Assembly: GCA_036417435.1 (NCBI GenBank)
Contig: CM070912.1
Coordinates: 28,818,055-28,882,054, forward strand
Length of the DNA stretch: 64,000 nt
Direction of reading: 5' to 3'
Source: Inia geoffrensis
Lineage: Eukaryota > Chordata > Mammalia > Artiodactyla > Iniidae
A program made the position numbers and the translations under genes. Position 1 is the stretch's first letter, and each line of letters begins with the position of its first letter. Of this stretch, positions 46,418 to 58,300 are shown one piece after another. The notes beneath the pieces are model-generated. The model did not search any database and was not told the DNA's origin. It saw nothing but the letters and a program-made list of their open reading frames with translations.

Positions 46418-47734
46418 AGTACGTTTGTTTTAATTCATACACACATGAAGCATATTAAGTGGAGGTGAAAATTTTCTTTGATATAAAGAAACAAGGCCAC
46501 TTGTCCTTACCAGGTTTTGCCCCAACAAGAAATTTGCTTTTTCATTTTATTATGAGTTTAAGGATGTGTTTTTAGTTAATTGATTACTATTAATTTCACA
46601 TATGTTTCAAAGCTTTGGGAACCAGGTAATGGATGCAATAAGAGAGAGGCAGAAATTTTTCTGTTTCACAAATAAGGAAGTGGAAGCTTTGTATTTTATT
46701 AGAATACCTGAGTCTGGAGCAGGAGAGTAGTCTGGCATTTCAGAATACCTACTCTGCAGTCCTGGACATGTCACTGACCCAGGGTCTGGGCGCCCCTGGG
46801 CAAGCTGTTTGGAAGATTTCACATCTTTCTTGTTCATTCCTCCCATACAGGGTTCCTGTATGAGGTGAGATGTTCCCTGGGCCTTAGGAGGGTTGGGCCC
46901 TATAATGGGCACCTGACGCATGTTGTTATATCTGACAGCAAGTTCAAAATGGATAGCTCGGGGGCAGGGGTGGGAGTGTGGCAAAAATACGAAATTTCCT
47001 TCTAGATGTTGTTTAGCATAGCCTTCATCATGGGGGTTTCGTTTTCGGTAAAAGGGGAAAACTGTCTCATAAAGTATTCAGTAGGAGTTTGAGTGTTCCA
47101 AGAAAGTGATAGAACATCTGTAATAATGTTTCCCTCCCTGGGTTTGTGGTCACTGAGGGATGTAATATATCCATGCGCTTTTGTAAGTATTACCAGAGTG
47201 CATGAACACTGCTGCTGGGGTGACAGGAACTTTAACTACTTTGTGTGCGTGTTTGTTTATGCCATTACCATGACAGGCTTGAGTCTGAGGGTAGCATTGA
47301 ATACAGACTGGAAATTATAATTTTTCACTTGAAACTTAGGAATACCTTTTTAGTCAAAAATACAGGCACTGTGCCGCATTCCCTGGGTCACCTTCTCTGG
47401 TTCTGTATGAAGATACCTCAGAAGTAATGCTGTTTAATATTTACTCCTTGCATCTAAACACGTGATGTTGTGGGCGGAGCGTATTTCCATTCAAAGCTCT
47501 GACCCCAGAGTGCTATCCTAACTCTCTGTGTCGACGCCATGGACACCCTCTGCTTGTCTGAGTTGCTTTAAGTCATGTCCCTTGCACACGGCATCGTGTG
47601 TGCAGAGACGTGTGTTTGTCCTGTTCCTCTCTAGTGGCTTTGAAGTGCCCACCTGTCTGTCGCAGCTGCATGTGTTTTTCAGAGCCCAGCCCAGGGCCAG
47701 TGTAGCCGTGCTCGACCTCCTGGCACGCGTGGTG
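46418..47734 (+). other. ZC3H7A: ZC3H7A intron 1, unassigned
   Basis: No exon or clear repeat recognised. Confidence 0.45.
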
Positions 47735-47935
47735 CGGAATGGCTCTGTAGATAGGAATTCAGCCTCCGAGCCAGCCTGGCCGGCTCGGCCACTTCCAGGC
47801 TGTGTGATCCTGGACTATTTGCGCCACTTCTCTGTGCTTCTGTTTCCTCTTAAGTACCTACCTCGCAGGGTTCTTAGGAGGATTAGATGATTTAATATGT
47901 GTAAAGAACTTCGAACAATACCCGGTGTCCACTAA
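47735..47935 (+). mobile_element. MIR fragment
   Basis: Resembles the MIR core and tail: ggctgtgtgatcctggacta, then tacctcgcagggttcttag and gaggattagatgatttaat. Confidence 0.65.
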
Positions 47936-48789
47936 GAGGCTTAAGTGTTAGCTATTATTTCCATCTCTACCGGATATTGTAGTCACATTTCGTTTCCTTG
48001 GTGTTTTCTGATAAGGGGAGCTAGTTTATGAAGTTACCATGTAAGGCCAAAATTTCACAGTTTAGCATTTCATGGTTTAGTTATAGCTTTGTACTGGACT
48101 TCACTGTAATGGGTTCCACCTAACAAGTACAGAATAAATATGTAAGGAATTATACTGGAGAACCAGGGGACCTTTGCTCCTGTAAAGCTTCAGAGTGAGT
48201 AAGGAACTTAAAATCTGCTGATTCCAGAAAGGTGATGTATGTTCCAGCTTGCAAGAGTTTAGTTAATTGAATGAAATTCCTATCTAATTGAGTTTCTGGC
48301 GTATTTTATTTATTTATTTTTACTGTTCAGAGCTCCCACCCCCATCTCTTTTCCTTTTTGTTTAAGGAGAAGAAGGTGTGGCTGACTTGCTTTTCCCCTG
48401 TTGGCAATGAATGAAACCCTTCGCCGCACTCCTTGAGCTGCTTACGGTTTCAGGTTTTTCTCTGTCACTGTCTCTGGTTGATTCCCACCCTATTGATTTA
48501 CTCCCTGCTTTGCTCCCTAAGGAGGTAGGGTCCACCTCAGCCGGCCCTGCTCGCCTCTGGTCACATCCTCTTGGCCCCGTCCTTTGGTTTGTCACGCTTG
48601 CCTTGAGTGAACGGCTGTACCAGGTACTTTATACGGAGCGTTGTCTTTACGCTTGGCCACTTCATTCATTCTTCATTCAAGTTTTCATTGACTTGGACCC
48701 AGAGAGTGTAAGGTGATCAGGACTAAGAAAGATAGGGGGCCCCTGGAAGGGAATGATGGGGTGAGAGTGGGGTGTGGCAACAGAGTTGG
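47936..48789 (+). other. ZC3H7A: ZC3H7A intron 1, unassigned
   Basis: No exon or clear repeat recognised. Confidence 0.45.
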
Positions 48790-49350
48790 GGGGAGGGATG
48801 GCCTTTAAAGCTGACACTGAAGCCAAGACTCTTGGGTGAAAGGCCCGTGCAGATCTGGGGAGAGTGTCGTGGCCAGAGGGAACAGCAGGCACGAGGTCCC
48901 AGAAGCACAGAGCCCTTGACTCATCCCAGGAACCCACAGGAAGAAGGCCAGTGCGACGGGCTGGGTGAGGGCGGAGTCACAGGCAGGAGTCTAGATTTGA
49001 TTCTGAGTGCCCAGGGGACGCTGGCAGAGGATTTTAAGCAGGGTTGCAATAACCAATTTGTGCTTTTAAAGAGCATTCCTTTCAGTTTCGTGTGGGAAGT
49101 GCATGGGGGAGGGGACAGTGGAGAGGATAGGGAGCTGAGAGCAGAGGTGGGAGAGGAGGGTATCTCGACATCCACCTGTGGCTCAGGCAGAGGTGGCCGA
49201 GGAGGTTTGAGAACTGACAGATTTGGGGTGTCCCGCATGTATTTTGACGGTATCACTGATGGAGCCTTTGTCGCTGGATTGACTGGATGTGGTGAGAGAA
49301 TGGTTTCCGGTTTGAGCAATTGGCCAGAAGGTGGTTTTAGTACTAAGAAG
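48790..49350 (-). mobile_element. L2-like fragment, antisense
   Basis: G-rich antisense text resembling L2: gagggaacagcaggcacgag, ttgattctgagtgccc, gattttaagcagggttgc. The 213-codon ORF here is judged a by-product. Confidence 0.45.
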
Positions 49351-49535
49351 GTAAGTTTGGGCAAAAGGTTAGTCTTGGGAGGAGGGCGTAGGATTAGGGG
49401 GCATTCTAGTTAAAAACGCTGAGTAAAGGTCACAAACTGACCCAGAATTTTGTATGCGCCTTATGCATATCAGTGTAGGATAGAAGGCCTTTTTGTAAAT
49501 GGTGTTTGGGCAACTGGTAGCTATCTGGGAGGGAA

Positions 49536-49540
<5 letters not shown>

Positions 49541-49571
<31 letters not shown>
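49541..49571. repeat. (CA)n microsatellite
   Basis: About 15 uninterrupted CA units. Confidence 0.95.
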
Positions 49572-49573
<2 letters not shown>

Positions 49574-49764
49574 ATCCAGTTTATGAAAAAAAAAATTTTA
49601 ATGGAACAGTGAGAATAGTAGAAGAAAACGTGGAGAATTATTTTATGATCTCAGAGTGGTGCAGGCATTTCTGAGTATGTCAAAATCCAGAAGTCATAAA
49701 AATAAGTATTGATAAACTCAGCTACTTAAAAATAAAACTTTTGCTATCAAAAAGTACTAAAACT

Positions 49765-50104
49765 GGGACTTCCCTGGTGGCGCAGTGGTTAAGAATCCTC
49801 CTGCCAGTGCAGGGGATATGGGTTCCATCCCTGATCAGGGAAGATCACACATGCTGCGGAGCAGCTAAGCCCGTGCACCACAACTACTGAGCCTGTGCTC
49901 TAGAGCCCGTGAGCCACAACTACTGAGCCCACGTGCCACAACTACTGAAGCCCGCGCACCTAGAGCCCGTGCTCCGCAGCAAGGGAAGCCACCGCAGTGA
50001 GAAGCCCGTGCACCGCAATGAAGAGTAACCCCTGCTTGCCGCAACTAGAGAAAGCCTTTGCGCAGCAGCAAAGACCCAATGCAGCCAAAAAATATATATA
50101 TATA
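49765..50104 (+). mobile_element. CHR-type SINE (long class)
   Basis: From gggacttccctggtggcgca to an A/TA tail. Confidence 0.92.
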
Positions 50105-50790
50105 CCATAACCAATGTCAAAAGGTTGACATCACATTGGAGAAAATAATAACAACATCACAAAGGACTGCTTTCCTCGACACATAAAGAACTTCCATAAG
50201 TCAGAAAAGCCCAACCTGGAAGAAAAATGGATGAAGGAAGTGAAACAGTTCATGGAAAAGGAAGTGCAAACAGCTCTTAAATCTGAAGAGGTGTTCGGCC
50301 TCACTAATGATAGACTAGAACAAGCAGGACCCCAGCCACAGCTGTCACACTGTTTCTTGTCTCCCTGACAGTGATGGAAACATTTGATAATTTCTTGGTG
50401 AAGGGGTAAAATCGGAACCCTTGTGCACTGGTGGTGGGTAGGGTCATTTGGTAAAACTTGGCAGTAGCTGGCAAAATAAAGAAATATACGTACCCTTCAT
50501 CCTACGGAAATTCTTTGAAGATATGCATATATGAAATGTTCTGTGTACCTGGTGAACTTTTAAAGATTGGAAACAACCAGAATGTCCATGACTAGGGAGC
50601 TGGTGATGGTATGGTGCAGCCATATCATGGAGCACATTGCATGGCTGTTAAAGGTAATGCAGCTTGATACATGCTGATATGGACTGACCTTCAAGATACG
50701 AGGTACCAATCGAGAAAAGCAAGGTGCAGAACACGTTAGGAGCCCCAGTTTGTATAAAAAATAACGTATGCACAGGATATTTTTAACTTT
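50105..50790 (+). mobile_element. Old L1 fragment, sense
   Basis: Resembles the ORF2 end and 3' UTR of an old L1/HAL1: ccttgtgcactggtggtgg and ggaaacaaccagaatgtcc. Many stops. Confidence 0.6.
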
Positions 50791-51002
50791 TTATTTTGAA
50801 ATAATTATAGACTCACAGGAAATTGCAAAAGTCGTATATAGAATCCCATGAACCCTTCATCTGCTTCCCCCAATGGTGCCATCTTACCTAACTGTAGTGC
50901 AATAGCAACGTCAGGAAACTGACATTCACATAATACTGTTAACCAGACTACAGACCTGACTCAGTTTTACATTCACTAGTGGGTGTATGTGTGCGCGCGC
51001 GC

Positions 51003-51036
<34 letters not shown>

Positions 51037-51140
51037 CTATGCAGTTTTATCCCATGTATAGATTCACGTAACTACCATTACAATCAAGATACAGCTTGGT
51101 TCACACAGTGTCTTTGTCAGGACACATAACAGATCGGTAA
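50791..51140 (-). mobile_element. Old L1 fragment, antisense, with (GT)n
   Basis: Antisense L1 3' text (gaaataattatagactcaca, atggtgccatcttacctaac) containing a (GT)n run at 51006-51033. Confidence 0.6.
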
Positions 51141-51639
51141 CAATGGTATTGATTGATTGCCTTCACAGGGCAAATGGGTGGTTGAATGACAGGGCTGGGA
51201 AGGCGACATTCCTTTTCACTATCATAATATTTAAACTCCTCTCCGAACAGTGTGTGATGTCTGGACACCCAAGTAGAACTACCAGGTAGAGGGTATCTAC
51301 CAAGCTCTGCCAGGGGACAGACGTGGGGAGTTGTCGGACCCTAGATGAGTGTATTTAACATCTGGGCAGAGCAGGAGGTCCCTGAGGGGAGAGGGTGCCT
51401 GGGGTAAGGGGTGTCTGATGACGCCCCAGGGCCCTCACGTTTAGAGGTCAGCTGGAGATGCAGCCCCTGTTTTGAGGAGACAGTGGACACCTGTCATGTG
51501 CTGCTGAGTTTGAAGAAGGAAAGTGATTGTTGGATTAACTTGATCAAATACTTTCTCACTTGAAAATTGAGGCCAGATTTTGTTGACTGGATCTGAAAAT
51601 AAGATGGTGTATAAAGCGTTTATCGTTTTCTTTTAAAAT
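51141..51639 (+). other. ZC3H7A: ZC3H7A intron 1, unassigned
   Basis: No exon or clear repeat recognised. Confidence 0.45.
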
Positions 51640-52125
51640 GAGATGGGGGTGGGGAGGCTTTATTTCACAGGTAAAACTAATCTGTGGTAGAAAAAAAATC
51701 AGAACAGTGATTCCTGGGCTGTGGGTGGGGCAAGGATTGGCTAGAGAAGGGGCCTGAGGGAACTTTCTGGAGTGACAGTGATGGTGTGTCTCACCACCGG
51801 GGTCTGGGTTACATGAGGATATCGTTCGTTAAAAGTTGCCTTAACTTGTGTGCATTTTACCTTAAAAAACTGTAAATAAGTGTGGAACCCCAGGTAATGA
51901 TATGTATGCTGAAGTGTTTAGTGGTAAATTATAATTGATGTCTGCTACTCAGTTTGCAGTTTACCAAAATTGGGTTGGTAGATGGACGGAAGTGTGGGCA
52001 GATGTAATAAATATAGCAAAATATTAATTGTAGGATATAGGTAGTATAGAGATATATATTGCTCACTGTAAAAAAAAATTTACTGTGTGTGTAAAATTCT
52101 TCATAATAAAATTTAGGGGGCAAAT
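51640..52125 (+). mobile_element. Old L1/HAL1 3' fragment
   Basis: Pattern of an L1-type 3' UTR: cagaacagtgattcctgggc, gagggaactttctggagtga. Confidence 0.45.
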
Positions 52126-52687
52126 CTACAGAACATGAAGTGCCCTGCCATATTATATTTAGACATCACCTGATGTTATGTCCTCAAATCTTTACACATT
52201 TAAAGGAGGCATGGTATTTCATGCTGTTAAGAATCTGCATCTTATTTTCTCTTAATCACTTGCTTGAGTTGTCAGCTCTCTTCCACCTGCCCTTTGTCCT
52301 TAAGAGGGCAAGGTTCAAGGTTTTTCGAGCACTTTGTGGGGAAATAGCTCTAAGGCTCCTAACTTGGCGGATTATCATTACCCCGGAGTTCCTTCTGAGC
52401 CAACAGATTTACTTTTTGAGTGAACCTCAAACTAATTCCCCACCGCACCAGACAGGGGTTGGGAGACATGTGTCCCTCACGGAAGGAGAGGGGATGCTTC
52501 TTGTCTTTGGCTTCACTTCTTTTCTCCCAGTGCCTCTGGCCTGACCGCCCTGGACCCCCAAGTGCAGCTCTGGGTGCCTTTGAATTCTAAGGTTCTGACT
52601 CTGTTTTAAGTAAAATAGAAGAAAAAGGCTGGGTGACCCGGTAAGTCATCTTTCTAAGGAAGGGCTCAGAAGCTACGTAGACTTCTT
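52126..52687 (+). other. ZC3H7A: ZC3H7A intron 1, unassigned
   Basis: No exon or clear repeat recognised. The 134-codon ORF here has no supporting features. Confidence 0.45.
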
Positions 52688-52704
52688 TTTTTTATATATA
52701 TGTG

Positions 52705-52736
<32 letters not shown>

Positions 52737-53029
52737 AAACCCCACATTTGTTTATTTATTTATTTTTGGCTGCGTTGGGTCTTCGTTTCTGTGCGAGGGC
52801 TTTCTCTAGTTGTGGCAAGCGGAGGCCACTGTTCATCGCGGTGCGCGGGCCTCTCACTATCGCGTCCTCTCTTGTTGCGGAGCACAGGCTCCAGACGCAC
52901 AGGCTCAGTAGTTGTGGCTCATGGGCCCAGTTGCTCTGCGGCATGTGGGGTCTTCCCAGACCAGGGCTCGAACCCGTGTCTCCTGCATTAGCAGGCAGAT
53001 TCTCAGCCACTGCACCACCAGGGAGGCCC
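52688..53029 (-). mobile_element. CHR-type SINE (long class), antisense
   Basis: Starts with a TA/T-run, ends at ccaccagggaggccc. Flanked by gtagacttctttt on both sides. Confidence 0.93.
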
Positions 53030-53779
53030 TGTAGACTTCTTTTAATACTTTTATTTCTTTTCCCAGAGATCATTTGTTTACAAGGTTAAAAAAAAAAAAG
53101 TTTTAAAGGTTTGCAGTGAAAAGACGCTGTCCCACCCCTTTCCCTGAACCCCTGGGTTTCTCTCACTGCTGTAGCTTTCTGTGATCCCATCTGGAGCTAT
53201 TTTGTGTATACACAAACAAATATGAACATATACCCCTTCCCCCTTTTAAAATAACAGAACAGGGTCTTACTGTGGACACTTGCACTTTGCCTTTTTTTTC
53301 CTCCAGCACAACTTACTCAAACATTTCCTTTTTGACAGGCACTGAGTTAATTTCCCATCTTTTTTCTCTTAGAAATAGTGCCTCTTTAAAGAACTTTGTA
53401 AATATTCATACATATGAATTAAACAATTTTTTATTATGGAAATGGCCAGACATGTTCAAGTAGAAGAATGAACCCCACGTACGCTCCCCTCATCCGGCTG
53501 CAGCAGTGCCCCATGTTTTTGCTACTCTTGTTTCATGCTCACCCATTTACCCCCCTTTAAGCTAGACTATCTTAAAAACAAATTCCAGAAACAATGCTGT
53601 TTTACTTCAGCATAATGGGCTTTTTAAACTTTTAATTCTGGATAATTTCAAACATAGTATTTTAAGGCAAATACCAGGTACACATGTAAATAGTAATACT
53701 TCAGTAAAGTAACCAACTTTTAGATACAAGATCAAAATATTTAGAACTGACAAATATTTAAAAGACAAAGAGCAAAAGC
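53030..53779 (+). other. ZC3H7A: ZC3H7A intron 1, faint L1-like text
   Basis: 53540-53700 is probably L1-derived; the rest is unassigned. Confidence 0.4.
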
Positions 53780-54100
53780 TACAAACTTCTAGTTATCAGA
53801 TAAACAAGGGCTAGGGATATAATGTACAATGTGATAAATATAATTAACACTGCTGTATGATAATATATGAAAGTTGTTGAGACAGTAGATGAGTTCTCAT
53901 CACAAGGGAAAAAATTTTTTTTCTATTTCTTTAATTTTGTATTTATATGAGATGATAGATGTTCACTAAACCTATTATGGTCATCATTTCATGATGTATG
54001 TAAGTCAAATCACCATGTTTTACACCTTAAGCTTATACAGTGCTGTATTTCAATGATAATCCCAATAAAACGGGAAGGAGAAAAAATAAAAGACAAAAAG
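53780..54100 (+). mobile_element. L1 3' UTR fragment
   Basis: Contains aatataattaacactgctg, tatgaaagttgttgagacag and gagttctcatcacaaggga, the 3' UTR of an L1MA-like element. Confidence 0.7.
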
Positions 54101-54325
54101 TATTAGCACCAGTTATGAGCCTCCAGGGTATTCCAGCCTCCCTCCCCACTCTACACTTTGAAAAAAGGTAGACTTAAAAGTAAAACTTGCTTACAAATGG
54201 TAAGCGATAACGAAACGAAAACATTTCAGCTCGGTCCTTGAAACGTGGGTGCCATTTCCCTGTCACGTGGGTCCAAATACATGGTTTATGTGACACGATG
54301 TCCTCTCAGCATTAACTCTCAGTAG

Positions 54326-54565
54326 TCCTCATCCAGGGGTGACTGTGTGGACCCCCCAGCCCCTACCCACCCCCGCCAAGGGGGCATTTAACAATATCTG
54401 GAGACACTAGTCTGTCACAACTGAGGAGAGAAGGTGCTCTACCTCCTCTGCTGGCATCCAGTGGTAGAGGCCAGGATGCTGTCAGCATCCTGCAGTGCAC
54501 AGGACAGCCCTCCGTACTAGAGAACTATCTGGCTTGAACGGCTGAGGTTGAGAAACCCTAGTTTA
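54326..54565 (+). mobile_element. MER20-like hAT (Charlie) element
   Basis: Contains caatatctggagacactagt, atcctgcagtgcacaggaca and gaggttgagaaaccctag, matching the MER20 layout. Confidence 0.8.
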
Positions 54566-55269
54566 GGACATTGGGAGACGATGTTTTATCCGAGATCTCT
54601 TCTCTGTGGTTCTCCCGTTGCTTTCTGAGAACTGCTTAATGAACGTCGACTAGTCAGGTTAAATACTCACAGTGTTGACATTTGCCAGTGTTACATCGAA
54701 GGTAAATCCTTACCTTCCAGAAAATTCCAATTAAAGTAACTTCACTTAGATCCTTATTCTATCAGTTGTACGAAGAAGGATTGTTTCAAAAAACACAGAT
54801 AAGGTTTAGACTCTGCTCACAAGGAAGTCAAAACCCCTCAGGCAAGCGGACGTGAAGCCATTCTGCTTCTGGAAAGCTTCCAGAAGCAAAACAAGGCCAG
54901 GACTGTTCTCGTGGCTGCTTCCGTGTGCGTAGAGACAGACCGGGAACAAAACCTGTCGTGGAAGGAAGGAAGGTGAAATGGGGAGAGAGAGATGACTTTA
55001 GTGTGGGGATTGTTTAGGAGGGGCCTACAGCGTCTGCGCGGCTGTTAAGTGGAGTGAGCAGAGTGTGGAAGCTCTCTGCTCGCGGCGCACGAGACAGTGG
55101 GGACCACAGACACAACTCAGGAGGTGTCCTCGGCATCCAGGACCCTAGTCAAGGCGGTGGAGATGGACATGTCCACGGCTAATCGTGTGACAAGACCTAG
55201 ATTATGGGTGTTTTAACTGGGGTCCAGGAGCCCCGTGCCTTGTGTAATTTCTTGCCTGTTTCTTTCCAG
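54566..55269 (+). other. ZC3H7A: 3' end of ZC3H7A intron 1
   Basis: Mostly unassigned. Ends with the acceptor tgtttctttccag at 55269. Confidence 0.55.
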
Positions 55270-55371
55270 ATTTCTCCTTTAGAAAGTGGATGTGTGGGAT
55301 AACATGTCCAGTGTGTCCGAGGAGAGAAGAAAAAGGCAGCAGAACATTAAGGAAGGACTACAGTTTATACA
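55270..55371 (+). CDS. ZC3H7A: ZC3H7A exon 2, start codon exon
   Basis: Acceptor ttctttccag before 55270. The ATG at 55304 starts MSSVSEERRKRQQ. Bases 55270-55303 are 5' UTR. Encodes residues 1-22 plus two bases of codon 23 and ends at the donor ca|gtaagg. ZC3H7A is a CCCH zinc-finger protein with N-terminal TPR repeats, an RNA-binding factor reported to recognise certain pre-miRNA loops. The charged N-terminus before the TPR region is typical. Confidence 0.93.
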
Positions 55372-58300
55372 GTAAGGGCTCATCGTGTGCCTCATGTTCT
55401 CGTCATGGAGTAACTCCTTTTGGTGTGGCTCTGCACATAGCAGGGATTAGGAAACCTTTAGTTATGTTTCAGAAGTCCTGTTCTTTTGGGTTAGAAATTA
55501 GATATTTTTGTTCCAGCAGTATTTTCTGCTCTTGGACATTGATTTCTTTGTGTTCGGAACTGGATCTTGCAGTCGCTGATTTTTAGGGCTGAAATCCTTA
55601 AGTATCCTCTAAAATGTTAGACTGAGGAATTTGAACCTAATCTCATAAGAGCAGTTCTGATGAGTGAAAATCAACATCTGTCAGCGCACAGGGCTTTTGT
55701 GATCACACTCTTTCTGTTAAGAAGCTCGGTCTCTATCTGGCCTTCATGAAGCACGTCAGTGACAGGACCACAGCCCGGGTGGCCATGTCCAGGCAGAAAG
55801 GCCTCTTTGTCCCTCCTGGGAAGGGGACATTCTTCCCCTCTGTTCTATAGTAAATTGAATCAAATAGTACTAGTGGTTCTATACTATTTTAAAACTTTTT
55901 TGGCATTTGAAGAATTAGGCTGTCTTTAATTAGGAGTAGATTTGCATGGAAAATGTTATACTTACTCAAGAAAATACAAAGGAATAGTTTTAGATTTTTT
56001 TTTTCATGACTACAGTTATATGTGAATAATGGTCGTAAAGGAGAAGTAGGTCTTTAAAATGTACTTTGAACTAGTGGTGAGCTCATGAGAGCCTGTTTGT
56101 TTTTGTTTTTGTTTTTCTTTTTGTGACGCGGGCCTCTCACTCTTGTGGCCTCTCCTGTTGCGGAGCACAGGCTCCGGACGCGCAGGCTCAGCGGTCATGG
56201 CTCACGGGCCCAGCCGCTCCGCGGCATGTGGGATCTTCCCGGACCGGGGCACGAACCCGTGTCCCCTGCATCGGCAGGCGGACTCCCAACCACTGCACCA
56301 TCCGGGAAGCCCGAGAACCTCAGTTTTAAGATGACTCCTGGGTGAACAAATCCTGATAAGAACCTGATCATCAGAATTGATTTGTTTCTTCTTCTTAGGT
56401 CACCGCTGTCGTATCCAGGAACACAGGAACAGTATGCGGTAAGGACTCTGGGAAGGTCTGCTTGAGAACTCCACAAGTAGCCTGTGAACTGCCACATGTA
56501 GCCTGGGTTGGCAAACCCAGATGTGGCCCCCTCTCTGTTTCATAAATAAAGTTTTATTGGAACACAGCCACGCCCATTTGTCAGTGTGTTATCTGTGGCT
56601 GCTTTCACGACATGGTGGTTGAGACAGAGACCTTATGGCTCACAAAGCCTCAAATCCCTCCTGTCTGGGTATTTACAGAAAAAGTTTGCTGACCCATGTG
56701 TATCTAAGACAATGTTGTTTTTTTCTGGCGTACTTGGACAGTTGTCCTATTTTTTCTTTCCTCTATTAGTGTAGTTTTGAATTAATTTCTTTTGAGCCCC
56801 TTGACAATTACATTTAGCCTTTCATTTCATCGAAAATAAGGGGGACAGAATATGCTGAGAGGGAGAGTACAGAGTATCTTCTGTTCTTCCTTAGAAGAGA
56901 AGTTGTAACAGAAGTAAAGAGGTGACTGGATAATTAGGGGAAAGAGCTAGAGAGGAATCTAGTTAGTTAGAGAGAAAGCCCAGCTGACTGGGCCTTGGAC
57001 TAAAGGCCCTCAGTTCTGCAGACCGTTAGTTCCCCTGTGGCTTTGCATCTCTGTGGGTTTTGGTGCTACTGAATGTCACTCCTTTCTCTCTGCCTCCCTC
57101 CCTCCCTTCTCCGTTCATTTCAGTCTCTCCCTTCCTTCCTTCCTTTTCTCCAAACAGACGTAAAACTGTAAAGTATGAGGACTAGCAATCACATGGAACA
57201 ATCCTTTCATTTTACAAACGTGCAGTTGGGGTCCAGGGAGGTGAAACGGCATGTCTCTCAAGTCACCTCAGCTGTTAAAGGTTGATCTGGACAGTTTTCT
57301 TTATTACTTTCATCAGCTTAGATGTGAATTCGTAAAATGAGACAAAGAAGAGCTGAATAGGACTTTGATAGGAAAGGACTTTTAAACTTTTAAAGCAGTG
57401 ATAGAAGTCCTGAAGGAGACTTAAGAACATTTGCCCCTACCAGAAGAGTGTGTATACTTACACAGTAAGAAACAGGTTTGCCACCCCCTCCCCATAAATC
57501 AGTAAGTGACCTGAACATTTACAAAAGAAGAAACACAAATGGTCCATAAAAATGTGGAGAACTTCAACCTTGCTGGTAATCAGATACGCAAATAAAAAAA
57601 GATACCGTTTTTCACCTAGAAATGTGTAGATTTTATGTGTGCATGCTCACGCACGTGTGCACACGTGTTGGTGGAGGTGCTCTGAAGCAAGCCGCTATAA
57701 GTATTCATTGTTGTTGCCTTTTTGGAAGACAGTTTAGAAATACTAGTCAGAAGCCTTAAAATCCTCATCCCACTTGTAGGAATTTAACCCAGGCACAGAG
57801 TTGGCAATGTCAGCAAATATTGACAAGGTGCTTTTGCAGCACTTCTCTTAATAATGAGACATTGAATTTTTTCTTGGAAAAAGCAAGCAAGATGAAACCC
57901 TAGCTGAAATAGCAGTGACTTGGCCTGGATTTGATAATTTCTTACAACAGTGCTTCTTGCTCTGTCGGATTATTTCCTCTGAAGTTTTAGATACAAAAAT
58001 TAAAATTTGTTTACACTCTGACTTGTTCCTTTAAGGGTTTCAAGTGATAACTTTCTTTTTTTTAGGTATATTTACGTGCTCTTGTGAGAAATCTTTTTAA
58101 CGAAGGAAATGATGTTTATCGGGAATGTGATTGGAACAACTCTATGAGCCAGTATTCAGAAGCTTTGAGTATAGCTGATTATGCAAAGTCTGAAGAAATT
58201 TTAATCCCTAAAGAAATCATTGAAAAACTATATATAAATCGTATTGCTTGCTATTCTAATATGGTGAGTTGTGATTTTTTTTTTATTTTTGCGGTACGCG

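Noticed and set aside
48772..49413. 213-codon ORF on the + strand
   Set aside because: Lies in G-rich L2-like intronic sequence. No start context, domain or splice support.
52140..52544. 134-codon ORF in ZC3H7A intron 1
   Set aside because: No domain, no splice sites and nothing similar recognised. Expected length by chance in this much intron.
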